A stretch of DNA of 64,000 nt from Lineus longissimus (taxonomy: Eukaryota > Nemertea > Pilidiophora > Heteronemertea > Lineidae), in contig NC_088325.1 in the NCBI RefSeq assembly GCF_910592395.1, positions 8,436,109 to 8,500,108 on the forward strand. Reading direction: 5' to 3'. Both the position numbers and the translations under genes were made by a program. Each line of letters opens with the position of its first letter. The stretch's first letter is position 1. Of this stretch, positions 54,501-64,000 are shown piece by piece. Under the pieces are notes generated by a model. The model had not been told where the DNA came from and searched no databases. It saw only the letters and a program-made list of their open reading frames with translations.

Positions 54501-54847
54501 AAAAAATACTTACCAGCATAGGTTAGTGCATGCGACATCCGCAGGTGGATAAATAATGTTTTTAATCCTCCTGTCACATTCTGTGAACAAACGAAACAAG
54601 TTAAAGGTAGGTCCATACTTGACGATTACAACACAAAGAATCACTTTTCAAAGCAATTCCACACTTTCCGAGTATGATTTTCTATAATCAAATCAGATCC
54701 TTACCCCAAGACTACTATCATGACTATTACATAGTAGTAGATTGCGGTACTTCCTTGCAAACTTCATTCTGGTACCAATTTTTGGAATCAGCTCCTTTAT
54801 TATTTCATCGTCCAACATACAAAATGCCTCCTCATCAATGCCTTCAT
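51194..54847 (-). CDS. Transposon second protein: SAM-like domain plus conserved C-terminal domain
   Basis: Three exons agree in phase. 54847-54705 encodes EGIDEEAFCMLDDEIIKELI, PKIGTRMKFARKYRNLL (the C-terminal half of a SAM-like domain). 51874-51668 encodes a Ser/Thr-rich linker. 51532-51194 encodes VQPFVLALGDRTSPTQAFL, LLKAVDACFKAFYVLDIEYP, VWQFIQELVF and a stop. Splice sites are consensus; the entry phase of the SAM exon (1) implies at least one upstream exon I did not find. The 836-aa transposase ORF sits inside the 2.8-kb intron on the same strand. I recall proteins with this SAM plus LGDR..PTQ.F layout beside similar transposase genes in other animals, which suggests an accessory transposition protein. 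That is inference. Confidence 0.65.
51668..51874 (-). CDS. Second protein, linker exon
   Basis: 69 codons, phase 0-0, between TTTTCAG and GTAAGT. Encodes NLDVINSSSSSTIDNNEIE and a Ser/Pro/Gln-rich stretch ending VPVQSSK. No domain. Confidence 0.65.
52106..54616 (-). CDS. C2H2 zinc-finger DDE-like transposase, 836 aa, intact
   Basis: A single uninterrupted frame. Residues 7-29 (CFVC...HLRMSH) and 40-62 (CAQNGC...KRHIATH) are two C2H2 fingers, followed by an acidic linker (about 65-110). The catalytic region has plausible DDE residues: Asp307 (LLYFDEVE), Asp401 (GDNLGLHSLLGF) and Glu652 (RFEGKHGFFK). It also has a CRTC pair (421-424) and FDIMHDLLEGV (482-492), comparable to the DxMH motif of CACTA-type transposases. 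Such C2H2-headed proteins recur in invertebrate and fish genomes (recalled, not checked). The ATG at 54616 was chosen because it precedes the first finger directly. The frame is intact despite 2.5 kb, so it is recent or under selection. Plus-strand frames here are shadows. Confidence 0.8.
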   Translation of the reverse strand: MDLPLTCFVCSQNVTGGLKTLFIHLRMSHALTYAGKYFLCAQNGCQRTFSGVWPYKRHIATHIVNEDRGNGSQDDCTGNANVEARDDMVMDDVMDVDDEVGTHETVPNANETILEQLDLFAISSKFISRLRAKPNVPAAALQTVLECTTEMFSEILESLLERTKKLIHDLGGDENKNEEVADLCRDFTDCFHPFAGLETNWLQVKYFLNAGTYIPPESIPLGTSFDPQPHKKTGIVHQKQKLDTFEYVPIADTLKEVLKDDMLEDIRAYRTREHDDGVMEDFQDGEFYKMHPVLKDPDSINILLYFDEVETTNPLSPKAGTHKLGMFYYSLKDLHPVLQSCLGSKFLLATVLSRHIKHYGMDAILSPIVHDLQLLESEGISIATSEGEARIRVILGQTTGDNLGLHSLLGFVESFSANHPCRTCSIAREDAQSATTEDVSLLRTKETYEEDLQVDDVSLTGVKRDSILNRLKSFHVIDNYAFDIMHDLLEGVCLIEVKLTLQALINQELITLDEFNIRLTSFDYGHTEFTNKPCIVTEASLNRPLSATGQKAIQSYFLVRYFPILVCDRVPADNENLLLIKMLLACMDVIFAPSVSLDETDFLARLIDEHHQQFLTLFPERHLLPKHHHMVHYPSAMRALGPLINFSSIRFEGKHGFFKQIAQITRNFKNIPKTMARRHQMTLSDLLLNNQLLKLKPVECGKVSLAPLADFAHYQQVIVEEIGVPLQVDVFSASSATSYGVKYRPGMMVALEIDQDGNIQYGKIDNVVVSDELVYVCVQCWQTLWFDDHFHAYAIECSDPSHVECLSVRNLLDYHPFHAIKSYVDDNYHYIIPRHR
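54705..54847 (-). CDS. Second protein, SAM-like exon
   Basis: 143 nt after TATTTTCAG, ending at GTAAGG. It enters in phase 1 and leaves in phase 0, compatible with the exon at 51874. The motif EGIDEEAFCMLDDEIIKELI followed by IGTRMKFARK matches helices 3-5 of SAM domains. Confidence 0.65.
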
Positions 54848-54899
54848 CTGAAAATAGATGTAGTCCTAAATGAAATGAAAATCATGCAAAAATGAAGGT

Positions 54900-56044
54900 T
54901 GCTATACTTTAAGCTTAATCTGGTGGTATTACGTATACTAAGTACTAGTAATTAATGACAACAGGCCAGCCAGTCAATACTGACATGCTTCCATAGAGTA
55001 ATTCTTGGTTTGATCAGGATTCAATTCGACAAAAAAAAGAAAAAAAACCTAGGTCACCATCACCTCCCACAAAATGGACACAAAAAACGTTGTAGTCCAA
55101 AAGCACCACCCCTTCTCAGCGGCATACATGTAATGGAATGGTTTGCAGTTTTTGGAGTATTTTCAACATCCTGTGCAAATTTTATTGTAGCACTAGCAGC
55201 CAATTTAGAATCAATAAAACAAATTTTGGAACAAAAAGATTCATCAACCACAATCATTCAACAACCACTGCTGCGCACTATCGCTAGCCATTAATCTTGG
55301 TACATCCTGTTGTGAGACTTTTCAATACTATCAATACTACCAATTATGACCCCCCCCCTACTTTCGTCAAAATTATAGAATTAACCCTAACCCTAAGCAT
55401 TATAGAATTTCCATCTATCTAGGCCTACCACTCTTGTTAATGCAGGCAAGCATTGTGTTGCAAAAGGAAAGGATCATGGGGAGACCCTACTGAGATCCGA
55501 TATATCAATTCGATAATGTACCAGGTACTGTTATTCACTGTAATCTACAAGAGTACTCAATTTCGACCCGGCCATTTCATTCGATAATAACCAGTTAAAA
55601 ATACAGAGTTGGTAGATAATCATAAAGACATTTAGTAGAGGACAGGAAGGATCCAAGAAAGCATCCACAGAACGAACTTCTCTTTCCAAATACATAAAAT
55701 TAAATAAGCTACACTACTGAACACTGACCGGACCTGGTGGTCCTGGATGATCATATGTCTCAGGCAAACTGCACTGCAAAACTTACAACTATCAATAAGA
55801 CTGCAGACAATTCAGACAATGACCCATCCAGAATGCCAGATCAAAACGTCCAGATTGAATGAACAGTCTCACGACGAGTGACCAGTCAGACCAGTAGGCC
55901 TTCTGGTCTCGGCAGTGGATTTCGACTGAATTCAGTGTGGACATTCCAAAGCCTTTAGGCCTATGGTGGCCAGGCTTCACCACTAACAGGGCTATAATGT
56001 ACATTGCATGAAGGGCCTAGCATGCTAGGCCCTACATGTACATA
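54900..56044. other. Transposon interior, upstream exons not resolved
   Basis: The region should contain the 5' exon(s) of the SAM-containing gene, but I could not identify them. TTAACCCTAACCCTAA occurs once near 55380. The short frames here are not convincing. Confidence 0.35.
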
Positions 56045-58172
56045 CAGTAAATGCTCAGTTACCTCGGGATCAGCCAATTTTTGCAAACACATAATATGAG
56101 GCCTTTATGGGGGAGAGAAAGTTGACCACTTATTTCTGGTGACAGCTGTTTCAATAGGTGTTTAGATTAACATGAAGTCAGAACATCATGCTCATTTCGT
56201 TTATTCAAGTCAGACCCCTTGGGAGTTCATTGAGTAATAGAATAAAAGTGAATAGGTCGCTCTTGTCTGCATTGGAGTGTATCCTAACACTGAATGAAAA
56301 GTCAAAATCAGTCAGCATCAGACAACTCATTACAACACTAAAAAAGACCAAATTTCAACATTGATTGGTGGAATGAGTCTCATGAGCCGAAAAGTCAACA
56401 CTTTATGACAAATTCAGACTTCTGTTACAAGTCAGTCACTGTCTTCATTGTAATCATGAAACACAATATCCTCTTCCACATCAGACAGTTCATCTTCATC
56501 AAGGAGAAGACCTCCTTCCGCCTGAGCATCGGCGTATTGTCCATTTTCACGTGGAATGAGTCCAGCTACTTGGAATCCCCGAATTGCTGCATTGGGACTT
56601 ACATCAGCCCATGCATGACTTAGAATTCCTAGAACTGATAGGAGAGGGATTTTGTCACACTGTCCATCTGCATTAGTATGCTGGGTTTTCCATTCCTTCC
56701 AGTACTTACGGACCAAGGTTTTAAACCCCCTCATGACGGTTAGGTCTAGAGGCTGGGCGAGAGATGTACATCTGGCAGGGATGTCATCAAGTAAAATACC
56801 AGCTTCAACCAGAGGCTGGCAGAATTGTTCGGCCTGATGTGGGCGAAATCTGTCTACCAAAAGCAAAATTTCATTTGGATTAAAGTCTCCAACAAAGGGA
56901 AAAAAGATTTCTTCCTGCCAGTGCTGCAGTGTTCCTGCATTCTCCCACCCAGACCTTGAAGACGTTACCCTTACATTTTCTGGTATGTCATGCAGGGCTC
57001 TGATTTCCCTAACAAAACTGGGTTCCCTGAAAACGACATGAGCTGGAGCTTTCTCTCCATTTGACCCAATTGTAAGTCCAACCGTACAACCCAGTTTTGG
57101 GTTCCCCTCGATGTCCGCACATCAATGTTCTTTGACCCCTTTGTTGCAGCAGTATACATTGGCGGAAAATCAAGTTGGGTAAAAGTTTCATTAAAGTTAA
57201 AAATAGTGTGGACGTTATTTTCCTGAACAGTAGTCCGTACCTCCTCTTGAAATCTAGCCACCCTCTCCTCAGCATCACGTGGTAATGTGGCAGTATCCTT
57301 GGTCTTTCGACGAAACGTGATGCACTTTCTGGCCATGAACCTTGACAACCACCCATCACTAGCAACAAAGTTCACTCTTTCAGGGCGCTGGTGCCTCATT
57401 TCATCCTGTCTTTCGACAGGAAGCTCACCCCACCAATTTTCAAAGGCTACAACAGCATCCTGGCGAAGATCAGACCTGGATACAGGCAGAGCTCTCTGCC
57501 TCCTCTCAAGAAATGACTGGTGCACGGCATCTTCAACCTCAGGCCATAATCCATCATGATCAATGCGCACCCTTCGACTGTGAGCATTGTGTTCTGCCTG
57601 GTCCATGAGGTGGTCAATGTCCTATATCCATCCGCGCAAAGTTGAATTGGCCAATCTATGCCTCCTTGCATACTCTGCGACATTCAAAACCTGACCATGT
57701 TCAATAGCATGCTGACAGTCTAATGCATGCCGTAGACGTGCCTCCACAGGGTAGCCATGGAGTCGCCTAGACGTACCAGGACGATGACCTTCCATATCAC
57801 CCTCACCATCATTAGGCATATCCATGCAGACAACCAAACGTACAAACAACACGAAAAGGTGGATAAAAGTTGTAATCATTGTCACTGGTCAGAGGTCTGC
57901 GTATTGAATGACTGAAACCAATTTCACTAAAAAACAAGAAAGGGTTAATTCTTTTTCTCCTACAATAGTATGAAATAGACCCAGGCCTTGGCAAAGGACA
58001 CGTCTCATTCAAGTCCTCTTTCAGAAAACCAATCAACCATAGGCCTGTACACTTCTATTCACTAAAAAATCAGTGTCACATTTTACATGAATACCCTCTC
58101 TGGGCCCCATTTTATACCAAAAACTAAGTTGATCTGAAGTAGGCCTATCCCGAGGTAACTGAGCATTTACTG
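56045..58172 (-). mobile_element. Tigger/pogo-family transposon nested in the 11.6-kb element
   Basis: The ends CAGTAAATGCTCAGTTACCT and AGGTAACTGAGCATTTACTG are perfect inverted repeats, each flanked by TA. The 2128-bp element contains one damaged transposase gene on the minus strand. CAG termini plus TA duplications are classic for Tigger elements. Its ends differ from those of the element at 31091-33270, so it is a different family. Confidence 0.88.
56432..57885 (-). pseudogene. Tigger transposase, one nonsense and one frameshift
   Basis: The N-terminal DNA-binding helix (HGQVLNVAEYARRHRLANST, LRGWI) is followed by an in-frame TAG at 57622-57624 and resumes at DIDHLMDQAEHNAH. It continues through RPERVNFVASDGWLSRFMAR and TIFNFNETFTQLDF, where the first catalytic Asp position reads Asn (FNFNETF; usually D). 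A frameshift near 57105 (an A run) leads into LGCTVGLTIGSNGEKAPAHV. After that come LLLVDRFRPHQ (second Asp), SLAQPLDLTVMRGFK (third Asp) and an acidic C-terminus ending at 56432. It is non-functional. Confidence 0.85.
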
Positions 58173-59229
58173 TATGTACATGTATTGTAGCCTATACACT
58201 GTAGGTGGTGGGTCAGTGCATGCAAATCATGAATGAATGAATCATCATCTGTTCTGAATGAAGCGTCTGTGTCCGAAGCATTTTTCAGCAAGACATTTCA
58301 CGCAATATGCGTGAATTTGACACTCTGCTATAATGAGACAACAATTTCTGCTCGCAAGTATTTGGAAAAGGAAAATTTGGCAGAATGAGGTCGAAATCGA
58401 TCGCATTTTAGATCAGTATAAAACGTCAACAGTCCCGGCGACTTCCGCCATCGATTTTGAGCTCGATCCGAGTGCACCCTCTCGGAAATACTTCACACTT
58501 GCGTCAACTTTTTCGGCGGGAATATTCAAACTAACGAGTATCTCATTAAATGCATGTAATGCGCGAATGCTCTACTAATACTTCGGAACAAATTTTCAAT
58601 AATGTTCATATAAAATTTAGCACTAAAATCGAATAAAACTGTTTGAAACTGTTCTTAAATCGAGAGTGCGACACTTTGCTTCATGGCGCGCATCGCATTA
58701 TCACAAGAGCGCTGACGGGCGCGCACTTTCGCGGGCCTTTTTAAGTTGTCTTTTGCTTATCACATCGCCTACAAACTTCTTCTTTTTCCAGTTTAGTGCA
58801 TTCTTCATTAATAGAGCAGCGTACAGGCCTATCGAACTGGTGATAAAAATGTTTTGTGCATGCGTCGTGAGAACTGAAGAAAAAAGAGAACTAAAAACAG
58901 GTTTCGAATGGTGCGCGTTTTCTTTTTTGCCTTAGGCCTTTACAAAATTGTCAAAAAAATGTCTTTTGTGCTGTCGGAAACATGAAAAAAAGAATATCTA
59001 CAAAAGCTATATCTTACCCTTGAACACTTTAACTAGTTCTCCCATCCCCCATGAGGCCAACGTTTCCTCGACGTCCATTTCAAAGATCAGCGAAAACGAA
59101 GTTTGGCTTTTGAAGCGGGTTAAAAATGGCGGCGATCGACGCTGGACGTCTGCTGTCTGGGTGCGCATTCTGATTGGTCGAAGCTTACTACTTCAAGTGG
59201 TTAATTCACAAAATCAGTGATTCTGATTG
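58173..59229. other. Transposon right interior, nothing recognised
   Basis: Between the Tigger insertion and the subterminal repeats I see no coding exon or repeat that I can support. Confidence 0.4.
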
Positions 59230-59390
59230 GTTGGCTGATTTTACTACTTGAAATGGTAAAAAAGTATTCATGCTGTTTGGATTTCAAGTAGTTACTCTAA
59301 CTATGAAAATAGTTATGTTAACTACTTATTGGTAAACGTATCGTTAACAACTTCAAATGGTAAATGATTTACTATTTAATTTTTGGAGTG

Positions 59391-60565
59391 TAGCAGTTCC
59401 TCCACACGCCATGTGGAGCGCTAGTAGTGCCCCTTTCAATCCCGGTGTGCATTGCGGGGTATTATCCCCGAAGAGGCTTATGGCTGGTTGGGGGTCAATA
59501 ATTTCAGCTGTGATGCTTCAGCAGTCAAAAGTGTGTTGCGCATCACATCCCTCACAATACGACAATTTACCTTGGACCCTGTGTCCTTATTTGCAGCTCT
59601 GTAACGCTGTAACTCTGTAAACCTTCTCTGCAACTCTGTAACTCTGCAACCAAGGCAGATTTGGAGTCAACATTTTCAGGGTTGAAGTGCCAGCAGTCAA
59701 AGGTATGTCGTGCACCACAGCATAACGTGCGCTCACCACTTCGTTTTCGTTCGTTGGGTTATGCACAGTTAGTCATTGGTATGCACAGTGCACCTATGTA
59801 TCAACAACAATTGAAGAAAGCCTGTCATTTCAAAAATGAATTGCTATGCACATGAACTTTTTAAAATTTCAATCATGCTTATGACCAAAAAACATGATTG
59901 CAGCTATACGGCTTCCTCATGATGTCTTTCTATCCGAGATCCTTGCCAATGTTCGAATCGGAACCTCACAAATACATTCATTACATGCATTCCAAATCTG
60001 TCATCCACACACACGGTAACATCATTCAGCAACCTCGGCATGGTCTCAGCTTCTATCTTTACTATTCCGTTCCATTCCATATAAAGACTTCCATCAATCT
60101 CAATTCACCAAAGTACGGATATTACGCCTCCTGTTAGGACGGGGCGCGTGAGATATACTCGTGGGGAAATATTTTCCTTATTTGGTCAATCCAATCCATA
60201 TACCAAGAAATTTTTTTTGTCGCACTTTTGATTTTAAATGGCGCCGATTTCGCGGGGTAGTTATTGTTCTCGTCACCAACCATCTCGCACACTCGTCACC
60301 AGGTAGCTCCCTCGGAGTCGCATATTTGATCGCCGTTGGTTGGCTGTTGGCCCTAAATATTCAAATATTAAATTCATTGACATTTTTTAACCACCCCCGA
60401 TATAAAATGCCAACATAACTAGAAAAATAATTTGTATTTAGCAGCGTTTCATAAGCAAAATCTGCCTGGCCGCAAGGCCAAAATGGGGGTTGCGGGGGGG
60501 GGTTGTCCCCCCGAATTATATATAACAGTGGCTTACACTCACTATAAAGGACAATGTTCAATGTA
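59391..60565. other. Intergenic, nothing firm
   Basis: Contains a short CTGTAACTCTGTAA-type repeat (59594-59650) and a weak direct duplication (GGGTCAATAATTTCAG near 59490 and GGAGTCAACATTTTCAG near 59661). A G-rich stretch lies at 60484-60502. No exon supported. Confidence 0.4.
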
Positions 60566-60569
60566 TTAC

Positions 60570-60697
60570 CAAAACAAAAATGTGTCGGAAGGAACTATGG
60601 ATGGTCCCTACATGGGGGTTGGGAGGGGGGGGGGGTTCCCCTCCATTGTACTCGGTTAAAACGTTACGCTGCCCCGACCTAAAGGGGGGTGCACTTT
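60570..60697. repeat. TAAGCCCCC-ended repeat, copy 3 (3' fragment)
   Basis: AAAATGTGTCGGAAGGAACT, a G-run, CCCCTCCATTGTACT and CCCCGACCTAAAGGGGGG match the 3' part of copy 2 (42238-42393). Confidence 0.75.
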
Positions 60698-60699
60698 TA

Positions 60700-61365
60700 A
60701 TATTCTAGCTTTAGCCACCAAAAGTGGTACCTAGTCTAAACCTGCAATATTTTTCAAATGCCTGGCGGTTTTTAATATGAACATTTACTAAATGCTGAAA
60801 TGATGCTATATAGAACATATTAAGAGAATTTGAACGAGGCAAAGGACTGAAATCGACTTGCTGCGACTAGGTTTGACCGTAGAATGACGTAGAGTCAAGT
60901 TGGGTGTCTTCCGCAATTACTGTTGGAGTACGTCAGGTCATGTGACGACTAGCAGTCTCGTACGCACTGTGACGTCATTGGCGATCAAATGACGTCATCA
61001 GTTGGTTGGTCCCGCCAAAATGTGGTCGGGTGGGAAAGTGCGCAGTGTATTTTGTGGCGGAATTCTCCGAGACTAGCACGGTTTCGTTAATTGTAAACTC
61101 ATCAGAAACCAATATTGGGTTTTCACGGTTGCTAATGCGTGTGTGTATGTAGCTGGTTCTCTGGGACAAATGTTGAGCCAGGGCCTGGTGGTTGAAGAGT
61201 TAAAACCCCCGGCTTACCAGAATGATTCTTAATAGATAATATTAATACGATCATGAGTTTTTGTTCGCGATCGACATGCTCGTTAAGGGAAAACAAACGC
61301 CCTGTAACCATCACAGCTTGTCATCTCATAGATCCAGATACGGTAAATCTTCATTTTCTTTTCAG
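60700..61365. other. Upstream of lone Ig exon, no leader exon found
   Basis: I looked for a signal-peptide exon on the plus strand between the repeat and the Ig exon and found none that I can support; it may lie further left. Confidence 0.35.
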
Positions 61366-61695
61366 CATTGACTGGTACTTACTCCAAGAAGATTATCACA
61401 GTACAGCAAAAACCAGACGAAGTGAAGCAAGGACATAACGTCAGTCTGTGGTGTAAGCTGGAATATGACTCAAATAAAGTAGCGCCGGTGCACTGGCAAT
61501 CACCACCAACATTCGAAACAAGAACTAGCAATTGTGAATCATACATAGAAGAGAAATATGTCGTGACATGTCCACAAACTACAGACCCAATTTGGTTTTA
61601 TAATTTGACAATAGTGGATGTCCAATGGGCGGACAAGGGAAAATATTTGTGTCGTTATACCAAGTATTCGGGGATTGTGGATTTAAAAGTTTTGG
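61366..61695 (+). CDS. Ig-domain exon of a second receptor-type gene (partial)
   Basis: A 330-nt exon, phase 1-1, between TTTCTTTTCAG and GTAAGT. It encodes ITVQQKPDEVKQGHNVSLWC, VHW (C strand), SNC, VVTC and the F-strand DVQWADKGKYLC. The canonical Cys/Trp pattern defines an Ig domain. An extra Cys pair lies between the C and F strands, 11 residues apart, in the same relative place as in receptor exon 2, although sequence identity is otherwise low. Neither the leader nor downstream exons are in the window, so the gene probably continues to the right. Orientation is opposite to the left-hand receptor gene. Confidence 0.8.
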
Positions 61696-62561
61696 GTAAG
61701 TTGTAAACAGGAGCTACACCACACCAACATTCTAGCGTGTTCGATTTCTATCGCCGCGCTTCGGTAAGCACCGGATCTTGCGCCTTGAAGCGCATGCACA
61801 GTATAAATTGAGCTCGAACGCTCTCACGCCAGGCCCGAGTAACTTTATCTTAAAGTAGCGTAAAAAAGAATGACCAGACACTAGACCGGTGTGACAGCGG
61901 ATATAGTCCCCCTGGAGTCATAGTCCGGTAGCATTGTATTTGACCAATTAAGCAGCATGATCTATTGTACCACTAACCCTAACCAAAACATTTAGCAATG
62001 CGGGCTATTGTTACACGGACTATCAGCCCTAATACTACTATCCCTTGCACACCGGGTGTGCGTAAACTACAAAAACCGCTTAATTATTGATCACATTTTC
62101 ACATCCTCATATCAATTTCTTCCAACACCAATTCTATTTTTGACTAAGAACTTCAGTTTGTTGCAATTAGACTGATACACATTTGTGAGCATTGTCGGCA
62201 TTTGCAGGATCGTCTGCCATCTTTTCTCAAGGATTACATGCGGCGGCCATTTCAAGGGTTACCTATAGGTACTACCATTTTGGTTGGAACCTGAAATCAA
62301 TTAGAAGTCCTTCAAAATGAGGTGAATGCCCCTTTAAATCCTGGGAGGCTGTTCTCTGGAAAACAAAGAACAGACTCCCACCCTTGAAATTGCCACTTAA
62401 TTTTCAGAAACCTCAAAAACCTTATTGAAGTGAAATGAAAAATATAGAAATATATGTAACGTTGATTGCAGATGATTTTGATGCCAGAGTGGTACTTATG
62501 GCCTCAATGACCTTCAAATTACAAATGCCTTGTATACCAAAGAATGTACAATGATAAAAGT
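61696..62561. other. Intron downstream of lone Ig exon, nothing recognised
   Basis: No further Ig or FN3 exon was found here. Confidence 0.4.
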
Positions 62562-63228
62562 AGCAAAAGTATGGGCGGTTATTACCTCAAATAAAGACAA
62601 ACCAAAGCAAAGACACTTGTGTAGCATATCAAGGACACGTAGATTGATACTCCTATGTGTGCCACATCAAAGACATCTGGAATGCTTTTGTTTTTGTTTG
62701 ATACAGCATAGATAAAACTAGACCGCAACCTCCCTGGGATAGACAGTTGTTTTCATGAGCCATACACAGCACAGATAAGACATGACCGCAATACCTCTCT
62801 GGACCATACACCACGTCAAAGATAACGATGCGAAGTCAACAGACGGCGCCACCGTCTTGGGAAAAGTAAAAAGTTGAAGGAGGTTGACACAGTTTTCTAA
62901 CTTATCTCTATCCATGGTTATGATATACTAGTTTGATTGATGATGTTAAAAAGAAAGGGGATCTCAAAATACGACAGTCTACTACGAATAGATGCAATAG
63001 TGACATAACAACACGTGCATTTTCCCGCTAGTCGCTTATATCAACAAAAACCTGAAGTTGTCGATGTCGTTTTTACTTTTCCCAAGACGGTGGCGCCGTC
63101 TGTTGACTTCGCATCGTTAGATGTCGTTGATGTGGCACACATAGGAGTATCAATCTACGTGTCCTTGATATGCTACACAAGTGTCTTTGCTTTGGTTTGT
63201 CTTTATTTGCGGTAATAACCGCCCATAC
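62562..63228. mobile_element. Foldback MITE with ~150-bp arms, left arm interrupted
   Basis: GTATGGGCGGTTATTACC (62569) pairs with GGTAATAACCGCCCATAC (63210). GACGGCGCCACCGTCTTGGG (62841) pairs with CCCAAGACGGTGGCGCCGTC (63082). About 145 bases (62680-62825) interrupt the left arm relative to the right. That insert has its own near-duplicate segments (CATAGATAAAACTAGACCGCAA.. and CACAGATAAGACATGACCGCAA..). Confidence 0.75.
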
Positions 63229-64000
63229 AAAGGTTCGCGTTCTTTTGATAGTGGTAGCCCAGTTAGCTACAGTATGTACACCTGTAATCTGGTAGATCAC
63301 ATTCGATAGAAATGCCTAGCTGTGGCCAAGCAAGAGCAAGAAATAACACGTAAAATGGAACAATGCAATTTGTGTTGCTCGACTTTATTCTTCGCATAAC
63401 AAGAGGCCCGAGTACCCACTGCTCAGCTGAGATTCGTTGGTGGCATAACAATACATTTCGACTGGAAATTGGCACTAGCGCACCGGTAGTTGGTAAAGTT
63501 TGGACTTAGATTTTGGACTCTGGGCGCTGGAGGCTTGGTTTTACATCATTGGATTCCACTGCCTGCATTTAATCAAACTCGCCTCCAGTTCAAGATGGTT
63601 CAATGGTTTGGTAATCCCGTGACCAAAGAATCAACCAAGGTCTATAGCGTTGACCTCAATAACTTGCAGAGTAACATGAGACGATCGAAAAAGATGTCGT
63701 TGAGATATATCAATTGAGTTTCCTCAGTTATCGTGTGATAACTGACATCAAAGGATCACAGCTGGCTCGACGGGGCGTCATCAAATTGGCGGAACTGACT
63801 AGACTGAAATGGCTGGGACGTCATACTTTCGGGGCAGTTGATGATGTGACGTATACTTATCCAAACGCGACCTGCTGATATTAGAGAGTTTTCGGCGACC
63901 GACCACGTTAAGGTCATCATAATTTGCGGTCTATTGACGTGTCCACATACGGTTTAGAGAGAACATTATATGTGGCTAGTCAGCTACACGTGAGTGAAAA
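63229..64000. other. Right end of window, nothing recognised
   Basis: No exon or repeat I can support. Confidence 0.4.

Larger units (their letters stand above)
47767..59390 (-). mobile_element. 11.6-kb CACTC-ended DNA transposon (CACTA/CMC-like)
   Basis: Both ends read CACTCCAAAAATTAAAT inward and both are flanked by TA. Subterminal regions (47775-48000 and 59230-59385) are crowded with AACTATT and AACTACTT motifs in both orientations, as in CACTA-type elements. On the minus strand it encodes an intact 836-aa transposase (52106-54616) and exons of a second protein (54847-51194). It also holds two tandem-repeat zones and inserted Tigger and TAA-flanked elements. The superfamily call rests on termini, subterminal repeats and the DxMH-type motif; the exact superfamily is uncertain, and CACTCC is not the canonical CACTA/G. 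Confidence 0.75.

Noticed and set aside
55380-55398. Interstitial telomeric repeat
   Set aside because: Only about two CCCTAA units, within chance and far too short for a telomere fusion.
61253-61438. Leader exon for the lone Ig exon
   Set aside because: The ATG at 61253 is followed by a polar, Cys/Ser/Arg-rich stretch rather than a hydrophobic signal core, with no suitable donor.

Overview
The window is animal nuclear DNA from what looks like an invertebrate. Genes are split by GT-AG introns, most of the sequence is intron or transposon debris, and the host exons encode Ig and FN3 domains. A marine invertebrate (echinoderm, hemichordate, amphioxus or mollusc) would fit, but I cannot fix the species. 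No bacterial, phage or CRISPR features were seen.

Left part (about 1.4-26.5 kb, minus strand): one host gene can be assembled exon by exon with exact splice phases. It has a signal peptide exon, two Ig exons, two FN3 exons, a transmembrane exon and a 211-residue tyrosine-rich cytoplasmic tail, for a predicted 661 aa single-pass receptor. The tail ends in an ITIM-like SLYAHL and a second YxxL, together spaced like a loose ITAM. The gene's introns are full of mobile DNA: pogo-type MITEs, a Tigger transposase relic, foldback elements, a LINE tail, and a Penelope-like element (PLE). The PLE carries RT and GIY-YIG remnants, a hammerhead-ribozyme-like core in the sense orientation of the receptor transcript, and a 16-bp target duplication inside an older repeat. 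Two repeats around exon 1 resemble decayed copies of the transmembrane exon.

Middle part (27-47.6 kb): mobile DNA with no recognised host gene. It contains a structurally intact Tigger/pogo transposon (31.1-33.3 kb; two-exon 452 aa transposase with all three catalytic Asp), a LINE 3' fragment, minisatellites, a nested pair of foldback elements (38.5-40.2 kb), a 2.2-kb inverted-repeat element with GTGTAACACC-type motifs and a cysteine-rich ORF (41.1-43.3 kb), and a decayed Harbinger transposon with convergent Myb-like and nuclease remnants (44.4-47.5 kb).

Right part (47.77-59.39 kb): a single 11.6-kb element is bounded by CACTCC inverted repeats and flanked by TA. It carries an intact 836 aa C2H2/DDE-like transposase and exons of a second protein (a SAM-like domain plus a conserved C-terminal domain). 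It also holds a satellite array built from degenerate copies of its own coding exon. A 2.1-kb Tigger element and a 362-bp TAA-flanked MITE have inserted into it. At the far right (61.37-61.70 kb, plus strand) is a lone Ig exon. Its four-cysteine layout matches the first Ig domain of the left-hand receptor, which suggests a second receptor gene running out of the window.
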